A stretch of DNA of 64,000 bases, taken from contig NW_005198017.1 in the NCBI RefSeq assembly GCF_000372725.1, positions 234,286 through 298,285 on the forward strand, written 5' to 3'. The first letter of the stretch is position 1. Each line of letters begins with the position of its first letter. The stretch comes from Emiliania huxleyi CCMP1516. Lineage: Eukaryota; Haptophyta; Isochrysidales; Noelaerhabdaceae. Positions 1 to 8,859 of this stretch are shown in pieces. The notes under the pieces were generated by a model that did not search any database, had not been told where the DNA came from, and saw only the letters and a program-made list of their open reading frames with translations. A program made the translations under genes and the position numbers.

Positions 1-718
1 CCGCGCAGCCGGGGCAGAGGGAGCCGTACAGGTGGTGCAGCCGCCGGTACCGCACTTTGCAGATGTAGCACGCGCGGAGATGGAGCAGCTCGCCCTCCCC
101 GTCCGCCTCGCCGCGGCCGCGCGCGAGGAGGCCCGCCTCGGTCGATCCTCGGTCGGATGCACCCTCTTCGGTCGCCTCTTCCGCGCCCGCCTCGCGGAGG
201 CGCGCCTCTGGCTCGCCGCTTCCGCTCGCCTCGCCTGGCGGTGGCAGCGCGAGCGGCGCTGTGCTGTCGCCGCCGGTCTGGCGGTGCTCGAGGAGCAGCC
301 CATCCACCATCCCGACGGCGCCGTCGGGCACGCGCGGGGCATCGGCCGACTCCAGCGCGCCGAGCATCTCGAGCCGCTCGCGGCGCATCCGCGTCTTGTC
401 TGTTGCGGCCCGATCGAGTGCCTTTTGCTGCTGCTCACGCCGGTGGCGCTCGCGCTGCTTCTCCTTGCCTGCTCGTATCTTGTCGATCCTGCTCGCGCCC
501 GTCGTCGACCGAAAGTCCTCGATGAGAGGCAGTAGCGCCAGCCGCAATGGCTTGAGTCGAGGCGTGTAGAAGGCCTCGGACGGCTTGGCAGCGGCATCTC
601 CCTCAGCGGCGGTGCACAGCCGCCGGAGCACACCGATGCACGCGGCCAGCTCGTCGTCGGTGATGATGGCCTCGCTGCCGTCCGTCGAGGCGGACACTGT
701 AGATGTGGCGGCCAGCAT
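1..718 (-). CDS. SDR-type oxidoreductase, N-terminal part (runs off the window)
   Basis: The minus-strand frame opens with an ATG at 718-716 and stays open to position 1, so the C-terminal part lies outside the window. The N-terminal ~100 residues are helical and Ala/Leu-rich. A basic coiled-coil-like stretch follows at about 340-480, then an acidic linker. At 2-73 there is a Cys module, CxxC about 15 residues before a second CxxC, reading CYICKVRYRRLHHLYG then LCPGC. From memory this Cys module precedes the Rossmann domain in a plant/algal family of short-chain dehydrogenases. The Rossmann part itself is not in view, so the reductase call is inference from family knowledge. Substrate is unknown. 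The ATG is the first in frame; no neighbour suggests an operon-like link. Confidence 0.5.
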   Translation of the reverse strand, partial: MLAATSTVSASTDGSEAIITDDELAACIGVLRRLCTAAEGDAAAKPSEAFYTPRLKPLRLALLPLIEDFRSTTGASRIDKIRAGKEKQRERHRREQQQKALDRAATDKTRMRRERLEMLGALESADAPRVPDGAVGMVDGLLLEHRQTGGDSTAPLALPPPGEASGSGEPEARLREAGAEEATEEGASDRGSTEAGLLARGRGEADGEGELLHLRACYICKVRYRRLHHLYGSLCPGCA

Positions 719-912
719 GCAGCGGCGGCGGTCGATGGGCTGTGCTACACGCCCTGTGCTGCAGTGCGGGGCGCGTGGTGGCGGCGGTGGGCCTACTGAT
801 TTTTTTGTTCACCCTTGGGGCCCCCTGTGTGCGGGGCGGGCCCCTGCCCAGGGACGACGGCAAGAAACCCAAGGGTGAACTTTTTTTGGAGTCGAGAGAC
901 CAGTGTCGAGAG

Positions 913-1087
913 CCCCCCCCCCCCCCCCCCATGTGTGTGTGTGTGTGTGTGCGTGTGTGTGTGTGTGTGTGTGNNNNNNNNNNNNNNNNNNNNNNNNNNN
1001 NNNNNNNNNNNNNNNNNNNNNNNNNNNNNNNNNNNNNNNNNNNNNNNNNNNNNNNNNNNNNNNNNNNNNNNNNACCCCCCCCCCCCC
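913..1087. repeat. Poly-C, (GT)n microsatellite and 100-N assembly gap
   Basis: A C-run at 913-930 leads into a GT-dinucleotide tract at 932-973. The next 100 bases (974-1073) are N, and the sequence resumes with another C-run. A gap of exactly 100 N is the usual placeholder for unknown size. Reading frames across it are artefacts. Confidence 0.95.
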
Positions 1088-1458
1088 ACAGGGTCAGGGC
1101 TTGCTCGTAGCCCGATGGCGATGCCGATCATCCGGCCCGCTGGGTGAAGCAGCAGCAGCCAGCAGCTCGGCCCGGCCCCGCCTGGTGCCTGCAAGCCTGG
1201 GGTCCGTGGATGTGTCATGTGAGAGTAGGTTGCTGAGACCGCCCGGAGTGACACTCCGGCGCGAGTGACGGCGAGTGCACTCCAAGTGCTCCATCCAAGT
1301 TTTCGCGGGGACTGAGGTCTGAGCTGTCTTCTCCCACCTTGTCCTTGAGAGTTGTTGCGCTGTTTAGTTGCTAAAAACCCAACACAACGCACGGCGGCGC
1401 ACACTTCTCATATGGCCAAGGCCTTGTAGCGCGAGAGGCGGACGGACAGAGCCTCGTC
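1088..1458. other. Intergenic, no gene recognised
   Basis: I see no conserved coding region between the assembly gap and the Cys-rich gene that ends at 1459. The small frames here have no family similarity I can name. Confidence 0.5.
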
Positions 1459-2467
1459 CTAGAGAGGAGCGGGAGGCGCCCTCGGCGCCCTCGCGTGCTG
1501 CGGCGCCCTCGGCCACACCGTCGAGCGCGAGACGACCCTGGCCTCGCACTCGTCTAGGCACGGCATCCCCGACCACGACTCGCGCGACGGCAGACAACAC
1601 GCCGCCAGACGCTCCTGCATGTTGACCGACGTAAAGTACCATCGCGGGCCGTCTCCCCCGTCGATGCACATCTCCATCGTCTGTTCAGAGTCGGCGTCCT
1701 GCATGTCGCACTCCGTCCGGTTCCACACGTGCTCAAACATGACGTAGCTCCGCTCGTAACACCACACCGTCGTCTCGTGCACGCCGGCGCTGCCCACGAC
1801 CCTCGCCGTCACCACCCACCGGATCGGATACTCGCGCCGATACCGATGCTCGCACGGCAGCGTTTCATAGGCTGGGCATTCGCTGCGCAAACTCACCTAT
1901 CACAGCATGAGCCATGGTTGGAGTGCACCTGGCAGACCTGGTGCAAAAGTGGCGGGGCAGGGCAGGGACGGGACACCGCGCACCGGGTCGAGCCGCGACC
2001 TGCCGCCGTAGTAGCTCTCGATGTTCGTCTTCTGCGGCAGAGAGGGGAGCGGGGCAGGGTCACGAGAGCGGCGCCCTCACGCTCTCGCGCACACGCATCC
2101 CGCGCGCCTGCTCGCAGACGTCGATGCAGGTCGCTCCGGCGGGGGCGAGGGCATGCGCCTTCCCGTCGTTGCAGCAGCAGAACTTTGTCGCGCCCGTCTG
2201 CTGGTCGGACGCAAAGAAACGAGCCGCTCTCTCAAGCACCGCAGCGCCGGCCGAGGAGATGGTGACCTGCCCGTGGTCGTATGGGACAGGAGCCGACGGA
2301 CACGGCCATCGGCCAGCGGGCAGCCTTCCAACTACCGGCGATGTATTGCAATATTGCCGGTAGATGGAAGCCACGAGCAGAGCGGCGGCGATGGGCGCGA
2401 TGCGGAGGCTGAAAGAGTGGGCGGGCAATCGATTGAGCCCTCTCGGAGTGCGCTCGCGCATTCGCAT
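1459..2467 (-). CDS. Cys-rich secreted or membrane-anchored protein, several exons
   Basis: The first exon starts with an ATG at 2467-2465. It encodes a hydrophobic segment (IAPIAAALLVASIYRQY) that can act as signal anchor, then a Cys cluster (KFCCCNDGK and ATCIDVCEQ). A large second coding block (about 1890-1459) is also Cys-rich, with ECPAYETLPCEHRYRREYP and WCYERSYVMFEH near its start. Small linking exons between 2031 and 1890 fit GC-AG and GT-AG junctions, but one junction would need an implausibly short intron, so the exact structure is unresolved. Even Cys spacing and the N-terminal anchor point to an extracellular, disulfide-bonded domain. I do not recognise the family. Confidence 0.45.
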
Positions 2468-2559
2468 TCAGCAAGCGCCGCGCGGCTACGTGTTTGAGCC
2501 AGGTTGGACGGGGGCAGTTTTGCCGAGACCTCGACGGGCGTTCCGCCGTCGAGAAAGAG

Positions 2560-2560
2560 C

Positions 2561-2651
<91 letters not shown>

Positions 2652-2663
2652 AAAAAGGAAAAG

Positions 2664-2756
<93 letters not shown>

Positions 2757-2792
2757 GAGAGAGAGAGGGGGGGGGGAGAGAGAGAGAGACAC
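2560..2792. repeat. (GA)n microsatellite
   Basis: Two long GA-dinucleotide tracts (about 2563-2647 and 2668-2748) are separated by an A-rich interruption. They create long Arg-Glu and Ser-Leu reading frames on both strands that are not genes. Confidence 0.95.
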
Positions 2793-2849
2793 AGAAGTCA
2801 GAGAGGAGAGGAGGAGAAGAGAGTGGACATAACACGGCGTTCTCTTGGC

Positions 2850-3450
2850 TTCGACGGTACTGTCCAGGCCTAAAGTCTGCCCAGGTTACTCAGGGCACGA
2901 TCCCGGGCGTGAACACGACTAACTGACGGATCCGCTCCTGACAGTGGCACGCACCGCGCTGGCGCGTGCCACTGTCTTTGTTTGAAGTTAAAAGTCGAAT
3001 CAGAGCGGCGTCGGCGTTGCCCTGAGTTTTCCTCCCACGGACCGTCCGTCCGGCACCGCTCCGGGACGCACGCCGGCGAAACATCATCAAGCTGCTGTAC
3101 GGCCCCGGCATCGCCTTCCCAGGCTTAGCTACCGGTAGACTGAGAGATGTTGTGAACATGGTTGATATCTACAATATATACACTGACACTGAACCTCCCA
3201 GAGCTCGTCCCGGTCCGTCACGGCCATCCTCGGCCTCCGGAGGCCCCCCCCCCCGCCGCGGCGCGGTGCGGCGGCGTCACAAATCCGACCACAGAGCACC
3301 GGGACGCGGTCGGGCGATCTAAGGCCCAGTGAGGCGTATGCATTGCCCATCCAGGGCTACCACCTGGACCTATCAACAGGCGCCTGCGGCGCCGTGCTCA
3401 GGAGCTGCTGCTCCACCTGTTCACACTTTCGTACGGCACAGTACGACTGT
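2850..3450 (+). repeat. Dispersed hairpin-bearing repeat, copy 1
   Basis: About 600 bp here is closely similar to two blocks at about 57920-58250 and 59037-59310. Shared parts include the flank of a GC-rich hairpin (TTTGTTTGAAGT then AAAAGTCGAATCAGAGCG), a block encoding HCPSRATTWTYQQAP in one frame, and tracts around CGGCCATCCTCGGCCTCCGG. Copy 1 is uninterrupted; copy 2 carries about 790 bp of extra sequence. Both copies end just upstream of an unrelated protein-coding gene. It may be a non-autonomous mobile element or a structured non-coding RNA locus; I cannot tell which. Confidence 0.8.
2940..2976. other. Perfect 13-bp hairpin in repeat copy 1
   Basis: Left arm 2940-2952 pairs with right arm 2964-2976 around an 11-nt loop. 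The inner six pairs (GCACGC with GCGTGC) are shared with copy 2 at 58008-58046. The six pairs outside them differ in sequence between the copies but still pair. Confidence 0.8.
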
Positions 3451-3512
3451 GGGGGGGTACCTGCCGGACTGGCTGGAGCGGCGTCCCGCCGGGGCGCTGT
3501 TGCGCTTCACGC

Positions 3513-6500
3513 ATGGCGGGTCCTCGCGGAGGCCACGTACTCGCGGCAGCGACAGCCGTGGCGGCGGCAGTGGCGCTGCTCGCCCTCATCCGCCGCCGCC
3601 GCCACTTGCAAGGCCCTCTCATCGACGCTGATCTGGACGGCACTTGGCCGCTCCCACTGGCGCAGCCAGAGGCGGTGGGGCTATCGACCCAGCGCTTGAG
3701 TGAGATCAGCCGGTGGAGCGACGGCTGGGTCGGCTCTGGGAAGCTGCCTGGGCTCTTCACCGCCATCGCTCGGCGAGGGAAGCTGGTTTATGCGCACTCG
3801 AGCGGCTCTGCAGACGTGGCCAGCGGCAGCCCGCTGACGCAGCACACCCTCGTCCGCCTCTACTCCCTCACCAAGCCGCTCGTCTCCGTGTGCGCGATGG
3901 TGCTCTACGAGAAGGGACTCTTCCAGCTCGACGAGCCCGTCTCGCATCACCTGCCTTCGTTTGCAAACGCGCGGGTGCTGCTCGCCTCGGGCGAGATCGT
4001 CCCGGCGGAGCGCGAGGTGACTGTGCACCACCTGCTCACGCACACCGCCGGGCTGACGTACGGCGACTCGGACACCGCCGTCGACGAGGCCTACAAGGCG
4101 GCGGGCTGCGGCTGGGATGCACCGTACCACCTCTCGCTCTCCGACTTTGTCGACCGGATCGGCCGGCTGCCGCTCGCCTTCCACCCCGGCGAGTCGTGGC
4201 GCTACTCGTACGCGACGGACGTGCTCGGCCGGCTGCTCGAGGTGATCTCAGGCCTGCCCCTCGACCGGCTGATGGACGAGACCCTCTTCTCCCCGCTCGG
4301 GATGGCCGACTCTGGCTTCGTCGTGCCGCCGGAGAAGCTGCCGCGCTTTGCCGCAATCTACGAGGCGTCCGAGGCTCCGGGCCGCGTCGGCGCCGTCGCG
4401 CGGCAGCGCCGCCGCTTCGAGCGCGGCGGGTCCTTCGCCACGCTGCTCTGGTCGCTCCGCCGGTCTGCCGACGCGGGCAGTGAGCAAGGCAGCGACCGAG
4501 GCAGCTGCAGCGACCGAGGGAGGGGCAGCGACCGAGGGAGCGGCGGGGTGAGCCCGATGGAGGGGAAGGGCGCCCCGCGCGCGCTGCGGCTCTTCCGAGA
4601 GAGCGACGACCTCACCGAAGTGCTCGCGGGCCTGCCGCGGGAGAGCCGCGCCTCCACGAGCCGCACCTCCGCTCGGGTGGCCGTCGTCTCGTGCGCCGCG
4701 CGGCCGGGGCCGTTTGACTCGGCTCTCGAGCCTAGAAGCAGAATACGTGTTCATGTCTCCCAACCAGCGCCCGAGAGGACACGTGTTCAGCTGTATTCAC
4801 CCGTATTCCGCTGTATTAACGGTATTCTTCTCGGTTGTATTCACGCGGTGCTCTGAATACTGAGGTTGGCGTAGTTCTGCTTCTAGGCGCTCGAGCCAAA
4901 GGTGCTCCAGCCGCTCGCAGGCCCGCCCTGTTCACAGCTCCTGTTCACACCTCCTGTTCACACCTCGAGCCAAAGGTGCTCCAGCCGCTCGCAGGCCCGC
5001 CCGCCCTCGCCCGCAGGCGGGACGCGGGGGACACGGCCAGGCCAAGTGCTGTCCTCCGTGTCCGTAGGCCAGCCTGTCCTCGCGCACGTCTTGCGGCAGC
5101 TGCACGACGGCGGCGTCAACAAGGTTTGGGACACGTCCACAACACACCTCTACAGTACACGCCCGCGACACACCCGCGACACGCCCACGACACGCCCACG
5201 ATGCGCCCACGACACGCCCACGACACGCCCCACGATGCGCCCGGCAGGTCGTGCTTGTGCTCGGCGCGCGCGGCGCGCTCATCCGGGCCGCGCTCGCCGA
5301 GATGGGCCTGAGCCCTCAGCTTGAGATTCGCTTCGTCGACCTCGGCGCCACCTTTGCCAACGGGTTCGCCGCCTCGCTGCTCGCTGCTCGCTCTGAGGTG
5401 GGCGAAGCCGATTTTCTGATCTGCACGCCCGACCACTTGTTCGATTGCTCGCTCGTCCCGAGGATGCGCCGCGCGCTCATCGACGCGGCGGGCGGCGACG
5501 GAAGGCCGTCGGTCTTCGACGCGGTAGCCCTTGTCGAGGAGGAGCCGGTCGATCGCCACAGGCGCGGCCTTCCGGACAGCATGGTGCGGGTCGCGATGCA
5601 GAGCGAGGTTGGCGCCCACCCGCCGCGGAACCCGCTTGCGGCGCGCGCCTCGCGCCCTCCCGCCCCTCCACCCGTCCCTCACTCCCGCCTTCGCCCCCAG
5701 GAGCACGGCGGGGTGGCGGCGGTGCTGCATCTCGGCGAGGGCACCATGCCCGAGGCGGGCCCGGCGGTGCGCCACGGCGTCGAGGCGGGGATCTACGCGT
5801 GCACGCCGGCCGTCTTTGCGCGGCTCGAGGAGCTCAGCCTCCACCTAGACCACTTCGCGCTGTCCGAGGCGATGGCGCGCCTCGTCGAGCACGGGCGGCT
5901 CGGCGGCACGTCGACGCGCGGCCGCCCGTGGTTCGCCTTTGAGCGGGCCCCGGCGGCGGAGCAGGAGCGATTCCACGTCATCGACCGGCGGCTCAACGAG
6001 GCGGCGCTCACCCCGCCCTCGTCACCTCTGTCGATGACGAGACGCCTCGCTCAACGGCTCAACGGCTCACCGCGTCCGTCGTCCCCGTCGCCACCGTCGC
6101 CACCGTCGAGACCGACGAGCAGCGCCTCGCCGCCACCGATCCAGGCGGCGTCGCCGTGGCGGAGGGAGCCCAGCTCAGCCGACCCACCGCCACGCCCCCG
6201 CCGCTTCCACGTGCTCGACGACGCCGAGGCGGGCGACTTCACGGTGCGCCGCCCCTTCCTCGAGGCGGGCGGCGGCGTCGTCTCGACGGCGCACGATTAC
6301 CTGCGCTTCGCGGCGATGCTGCTCAACCGCGGCGAGCTCGACGGCGTTCGGATCCTCTCGTGCAAGACTGTCGACTTTATGAATTCCAACCACCTGCCGC
6401 TCGGCGAGGCCGGGCTCCACCGCGTCGACATCGAGGCGATCGCGGCCGACAGTGGCTTCGCGGAGACCGGCTTTGACGGCATCGGGTTCGGCCTCGGCTG

Positions 6501-6702
6501 GAGCGTCATCGTCGATCCGATCAAGGCGCGCCTGCTCGCGAGCAAGGGCGAGTTTGGCTGGGGCGGCTGGGCGAGCACCTTCTTCGCTGTCGTCCCGCGC
6601 GAGCAGATGATTGTGCTCTCGCTCGCGCAGATCGCACCGTCCGATCGCTATCCCATCCGCCGCCAGCTACGGACCATGGCCATGAGCACTATAGTCGATT
6701 GA
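3513..6702 (+). CDS. Beta-lactamase-fold protein with a nested nucleotidyltransferase domain
   Basis: The ATG at 3513 gives a signal-anchor (hydrophobic residues about 9-27) followed by a PF00144-type serine hydrolase half: SxxK at residues 118-121 (SLTK) and the Tyr motif YSYATDVLGR at 231-240. The C-terminal half of the same fold resumes at about 6208-6702 (FLEAGGGVVSTAHDYLRFA, and GWGGWASTFF in the position of the HxG motif). Between them, in the same reading direction, lies a nucleotidyltransferase domain: PKVLQPLAG, then GQPVLAHVLRQLHDGGVNKV, ICTPDHLFDC and LSEAMARLVEHGRL, resembling sugar- or inositol-phosphate nucleotidyltransferases. Proposed introns: 4722-4886 (GC-AG), 4902-4975 (GT-AG), 4995-5067 (GC-AG), 5124-5247 (GT-AG) and probably 5611-5700; the product would be about 800 residues. 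The Ser-rich linker at 4480-4600 is low complexity. Substrates are unknown. Confidence 0.75.
4722..4886 (+). mobile_element. Introner-like element: transposon-like intron with TIRs
   Basis: This 165-nt AT-richer segment has perfect 13-bp terminal inverted repeats, CCTAGAAGCAGAA at 4731-4743 and TTCTGCTTCTAGG at 4875-4887. It is flanked by a near-perfect 11-bp direct repeat, GCTCTCGAGCC at 4722 and GCGCTCGAGCC at 4887. Reading it as an intron (GC donor at 4722, AG acceptor at 4885-4886) joins PFDS to ALEPK in frame and rebuilds the nucleotidyltransferase N-terminal loop. The left target-site copy gives the donor and the right inverted repeat gives the acceptor. Confidence 0.7.
4890..5002 (+). 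repeat. 39-bp exonic tandem duplication bounding a 74-nt candidate intron
   Basis: The 39 bases at 4890-4928 recur at 4964-5002. Each copy contains AAAG followed by GTGCTC, so a GT-AG intron at 4902-4975 removes exactly one repeat unit plus the spacer and leaves EPK-VLQPLAG in frame. The spacer carries three GTTCACA-type units. Confidence 0.7.
5160..5240 (+). repeat. CGACACGCCCA minisatellite in an intron
   Basis: About six imperfect copies of an 11-nt unit (CGACACGCCCA) lie inside the intron 5124-5247 of the beta-lactamase-fold gene. Confidence 0.8.
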
Positions 6703-7039
6703 GCCCTGTGCGCGAGCTCTCTGTGTCGTGTGCGGTGTGTAGGATTACGTTCAGGACAGGGGCGTCTGCCTTCTCCCGACTCCCGTATCTCTTCGGACTC
6801 GCCCATTCTTTCTCGCAGCACCTCTCATGTCCCAGATGTCACCTCGGTCTCCCTGGCACTCCCTCGCGAACAAAGCGGCACAAGGGGTAGTATGCGTATG
6901 GGGGCAAAAACGCTACGCAACACACATATCGCGGCTCCTAGGTGAGGGATGGGGCTGGCCGCCCGCGCACCATACTGCGTACGGCTTTACGCACGCACGC
7001 ACGCAGCCATATACAGGTTTTAGGTATACGACTTCCGTC
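6703..7039. other. Intergenic, convergent 3' ends
   Basis: This lies between the plus-strand beta-lactamase-fold gene and the minus-strand SGNH-like gene. I see only short unsupported frames and no repeat shared with the rest of the window. Confidence 0.6.
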
Positions 7040-7846
7040 TCACGCCGTGTGAAACTGTGAAAGCCGCGACACCGCCACGCCTCGCCCCGTCGCCCGCGAG
7101 GCAACGAGCTCCCCACACTCCGCACGCCTGCTGTCTCCAATCTCAAAGTCGTCACCAACGTGATCACAGTAGGTGGTACGCGTGCTCGCCGCGGCCTCCG
7201 CACTCACGTTGAAATCCTGGCGGTAGTATGGTGAGAGCACTCGGCAGCGCGGGCCGCCGCCGGCGTCCGTCGCAGGGCACGCGTCATCTAGGGTCTGCCA
7301 CAGGTGCCTCGAGTCGGAGTTTGAGCCCAGGGGAAGGCGAGACGCCCGCTCGATCAGATTGAGAAGCACGTCCAGCATGACGTTCCACACACGGTCACGG
7401 AAGTGAACCTTGTCGAAAGGACGCGGAGTACGGGCGTTGCCGTTGGTGGAAGCGTCAGTGAAGGCGAACGCGTCTACGCAGAAGAGGCGCGGCCGCGTGG
7501 CCTGCATGTTTCGGCAGGCGGCGTGCGTGACTCGCCGCGTGACGTTCGTCATCAGCCGCCGCTCCTCGACCAAGTCGGGTGAAGCGGTGTCGTGTTCAGA
7601 GCCGTAGACGTACGGAGTGCGCCAGATCACGACGGTGCTTTGCGGCAGGCATGTGGTTGCGGCTAGCAGCCTCTGCCAGTCCCGAAGCACGAGTGCCTCG
7701 TGCGCCCTCAGGTCGAGCGTACCGCTGCGGTTGAGGCGACGCGACCGCCGGAAGATGACGTCGTGCGGACCCTTTGAGAGCAAGAGCACGTCTGGAGGCG
7801 CCTGGCAGAGGCGCGTCAGGAAGACATGGTCATCGTCCGTAAACAT
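7040..7846 (-). CDS. SGNH-like hydrolase/esterase, probably missing its 5' exon
   Basis: The open frame contains DVLLLSKGPHDVIFRR in the position of the SGNH/PC-esterase G-x-H-D block, TVVIWRTPYVYG, and DKVHFRDRVWNVMLDVLL, which carries the C-terminal DxxH catalytic pair seen in PMR5/NXPE-type SGNH proteins. The N-terminal GDS nucleophile block is not visible, so an upstream exon is probably missing; the ATG at 7846 is only the first in the frame. Several Cys residues in the C-terminal 80 residues suggest a lumenal or secreted domain. The likely role is acyl transfer or deacylation of a glycan, but this is inference from the family. Confidence 0.45.
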   Translation of the reverse strand: MFTDDDHVFLTRLCQAPPDVLLLSKGPHDVIFRRSRRLNRSGTLDLRAHEALVLRDWQRLLAATTCLPQSTVVIWRTPYVYGSEHDTASPDLVEERRLMTNVTRRVTHAACRNMQATRPRLFCVDAFAFTDASTNGNARTPRPFDKVHFRDRVWNVMLDVLLNLIERASRLPLGSNSDSRHLWQTLDDACPATDAGGGPRCRVLSPYYRQDFNVSAEAAASTRTTYCDHVGDDFEIGDSRRAECGELVASRATGRGVAVSRLSQFHTA

Positions 7847-7944
7847 CTCGGGCAAGTTTGGCAAACGCTAAACATGGGCGATCCGATCCTTCCTACGATT
7901 GGACGGACGAAATGATCGGGCGGGAAAAGCGGGACCGCCATCGC

Positions 7945-8758
7945 GACCTCGGGGGTTCACCATATGCCGAGCCTGCTCGGCCTGCCATGCGCGCGCGCGC
8001 CTCGCCCGAGCGCAGCCACCTGCGGACCTGGCCAGCCTGTTCCTGGCTCGTGCCCAGCCTCTCCTTCCGCTGCCGCCGGCCTCGCGGTCCCGCCAGCCAT
8101 CACGCTGCAGAGCCAGCGTAGACGCCACAGACGCAAATTCCCACAGCCCTGGCAACTCGAGGGCCAGCAGTATACGACGACGTCGAACGACGACGACGAC
8201 ATCTCACACCCCGCGCTGGCCAGCGCCATCAGCCCCTCACGGCCCGGCCCAACCTTCCCTTCCCCACCCTCGCCTCCAGTGCCTCCAATCAAGTCGCACC
8301 TCTCTTCTTCAGCGAATGCAGCGGCAGCACCACGTCAGAGGCCGGGCCGACTGGCGGACCTGCATGCCCAGCCATGCCCCCCACTCCCCACACCCGCTTG
8401 GATCGATCAGCTGACAGCTCCACCAGCTCCCACGTCCCACCACCGCGTGTTGTGTCATTCATGAATGAAGCATGAGATAGATAGACATAGAAAGCATCAT
8501 CGAAAGGGGTCTGATCTCCAAAAAGAGCTCTCGGCCTGCCGCGCGCGCCCGCGCCCCGCCCCTTTTGCGCAGCAACACCTTAAACTTCATGGCCCTCCAA
8601 ATTCGGGTCGGAGCGTAGCGGAGTGGCACCCCCGTTTGAAAAAGGACGCTTGCGTCCTAGCCTCCAACAACGCCTCCCCGGCGCAGAGGGGCCCCCGGAG
8701 GCACGCTCAACCGCCCCACGCCACGCCGCTTGCGGCGGTCCTATTCCCAGCTCGCGGG
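7945..8758 (+). repeat. Dispersed ~800-bp repeat, copy A
   Basis: From CCTCGGGGGTTCACC to TCCTATTCCCAGCT, this stretch matches 46725-47905 (copy B, interrupted by an insertion) and, in its last ~200 bp, 48646-48856 (copy C). All carry CAAATTCGGGTCGGAGCG and GCGCAGAGGGGCCCCCGGAG. Copy A ends about 100 bp before the start codon of the myristoyltransferase gene. I see no conserved protein in it. It could be a non-autonomous element or a mobile promoter-containing segment. Confidence 0.85.
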
Positions 8759-8859
8759 GCGACCTGTGCTTTGTGAAATTCTTCACCACGCCGGCAACTA
8801 AGGCCCAAACTCCCGACTCTCCACTCCGGACACCCAGGGGCCGGGGCCATCGGCAAGGC

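Noticed and set aside
793..1404. Reading frames crossing 974-1073
   Set aside because: They run through 100 N of assembly gap; any protein there is artefactual.
2232..2926. Long Arg-Glu and Ser-Leu reading frames on both strands
   Set aside because: They are translations of a GA dinucleotide repeat.
5251..6702. Separate gene starting at the non-ATG codon 5251
   Set aside because: The frame begins mid-domain; upstream exons supply the nucleotidyltransferase N-terminus and the downstream end completes the beta-lactamase fold.
8623..8859. Upstream extension of the myristoyltransferase reading frame
   Set aside because: The extension is dispersed-repeat sequence; the ATG at 8860 begins the gene-specific part.
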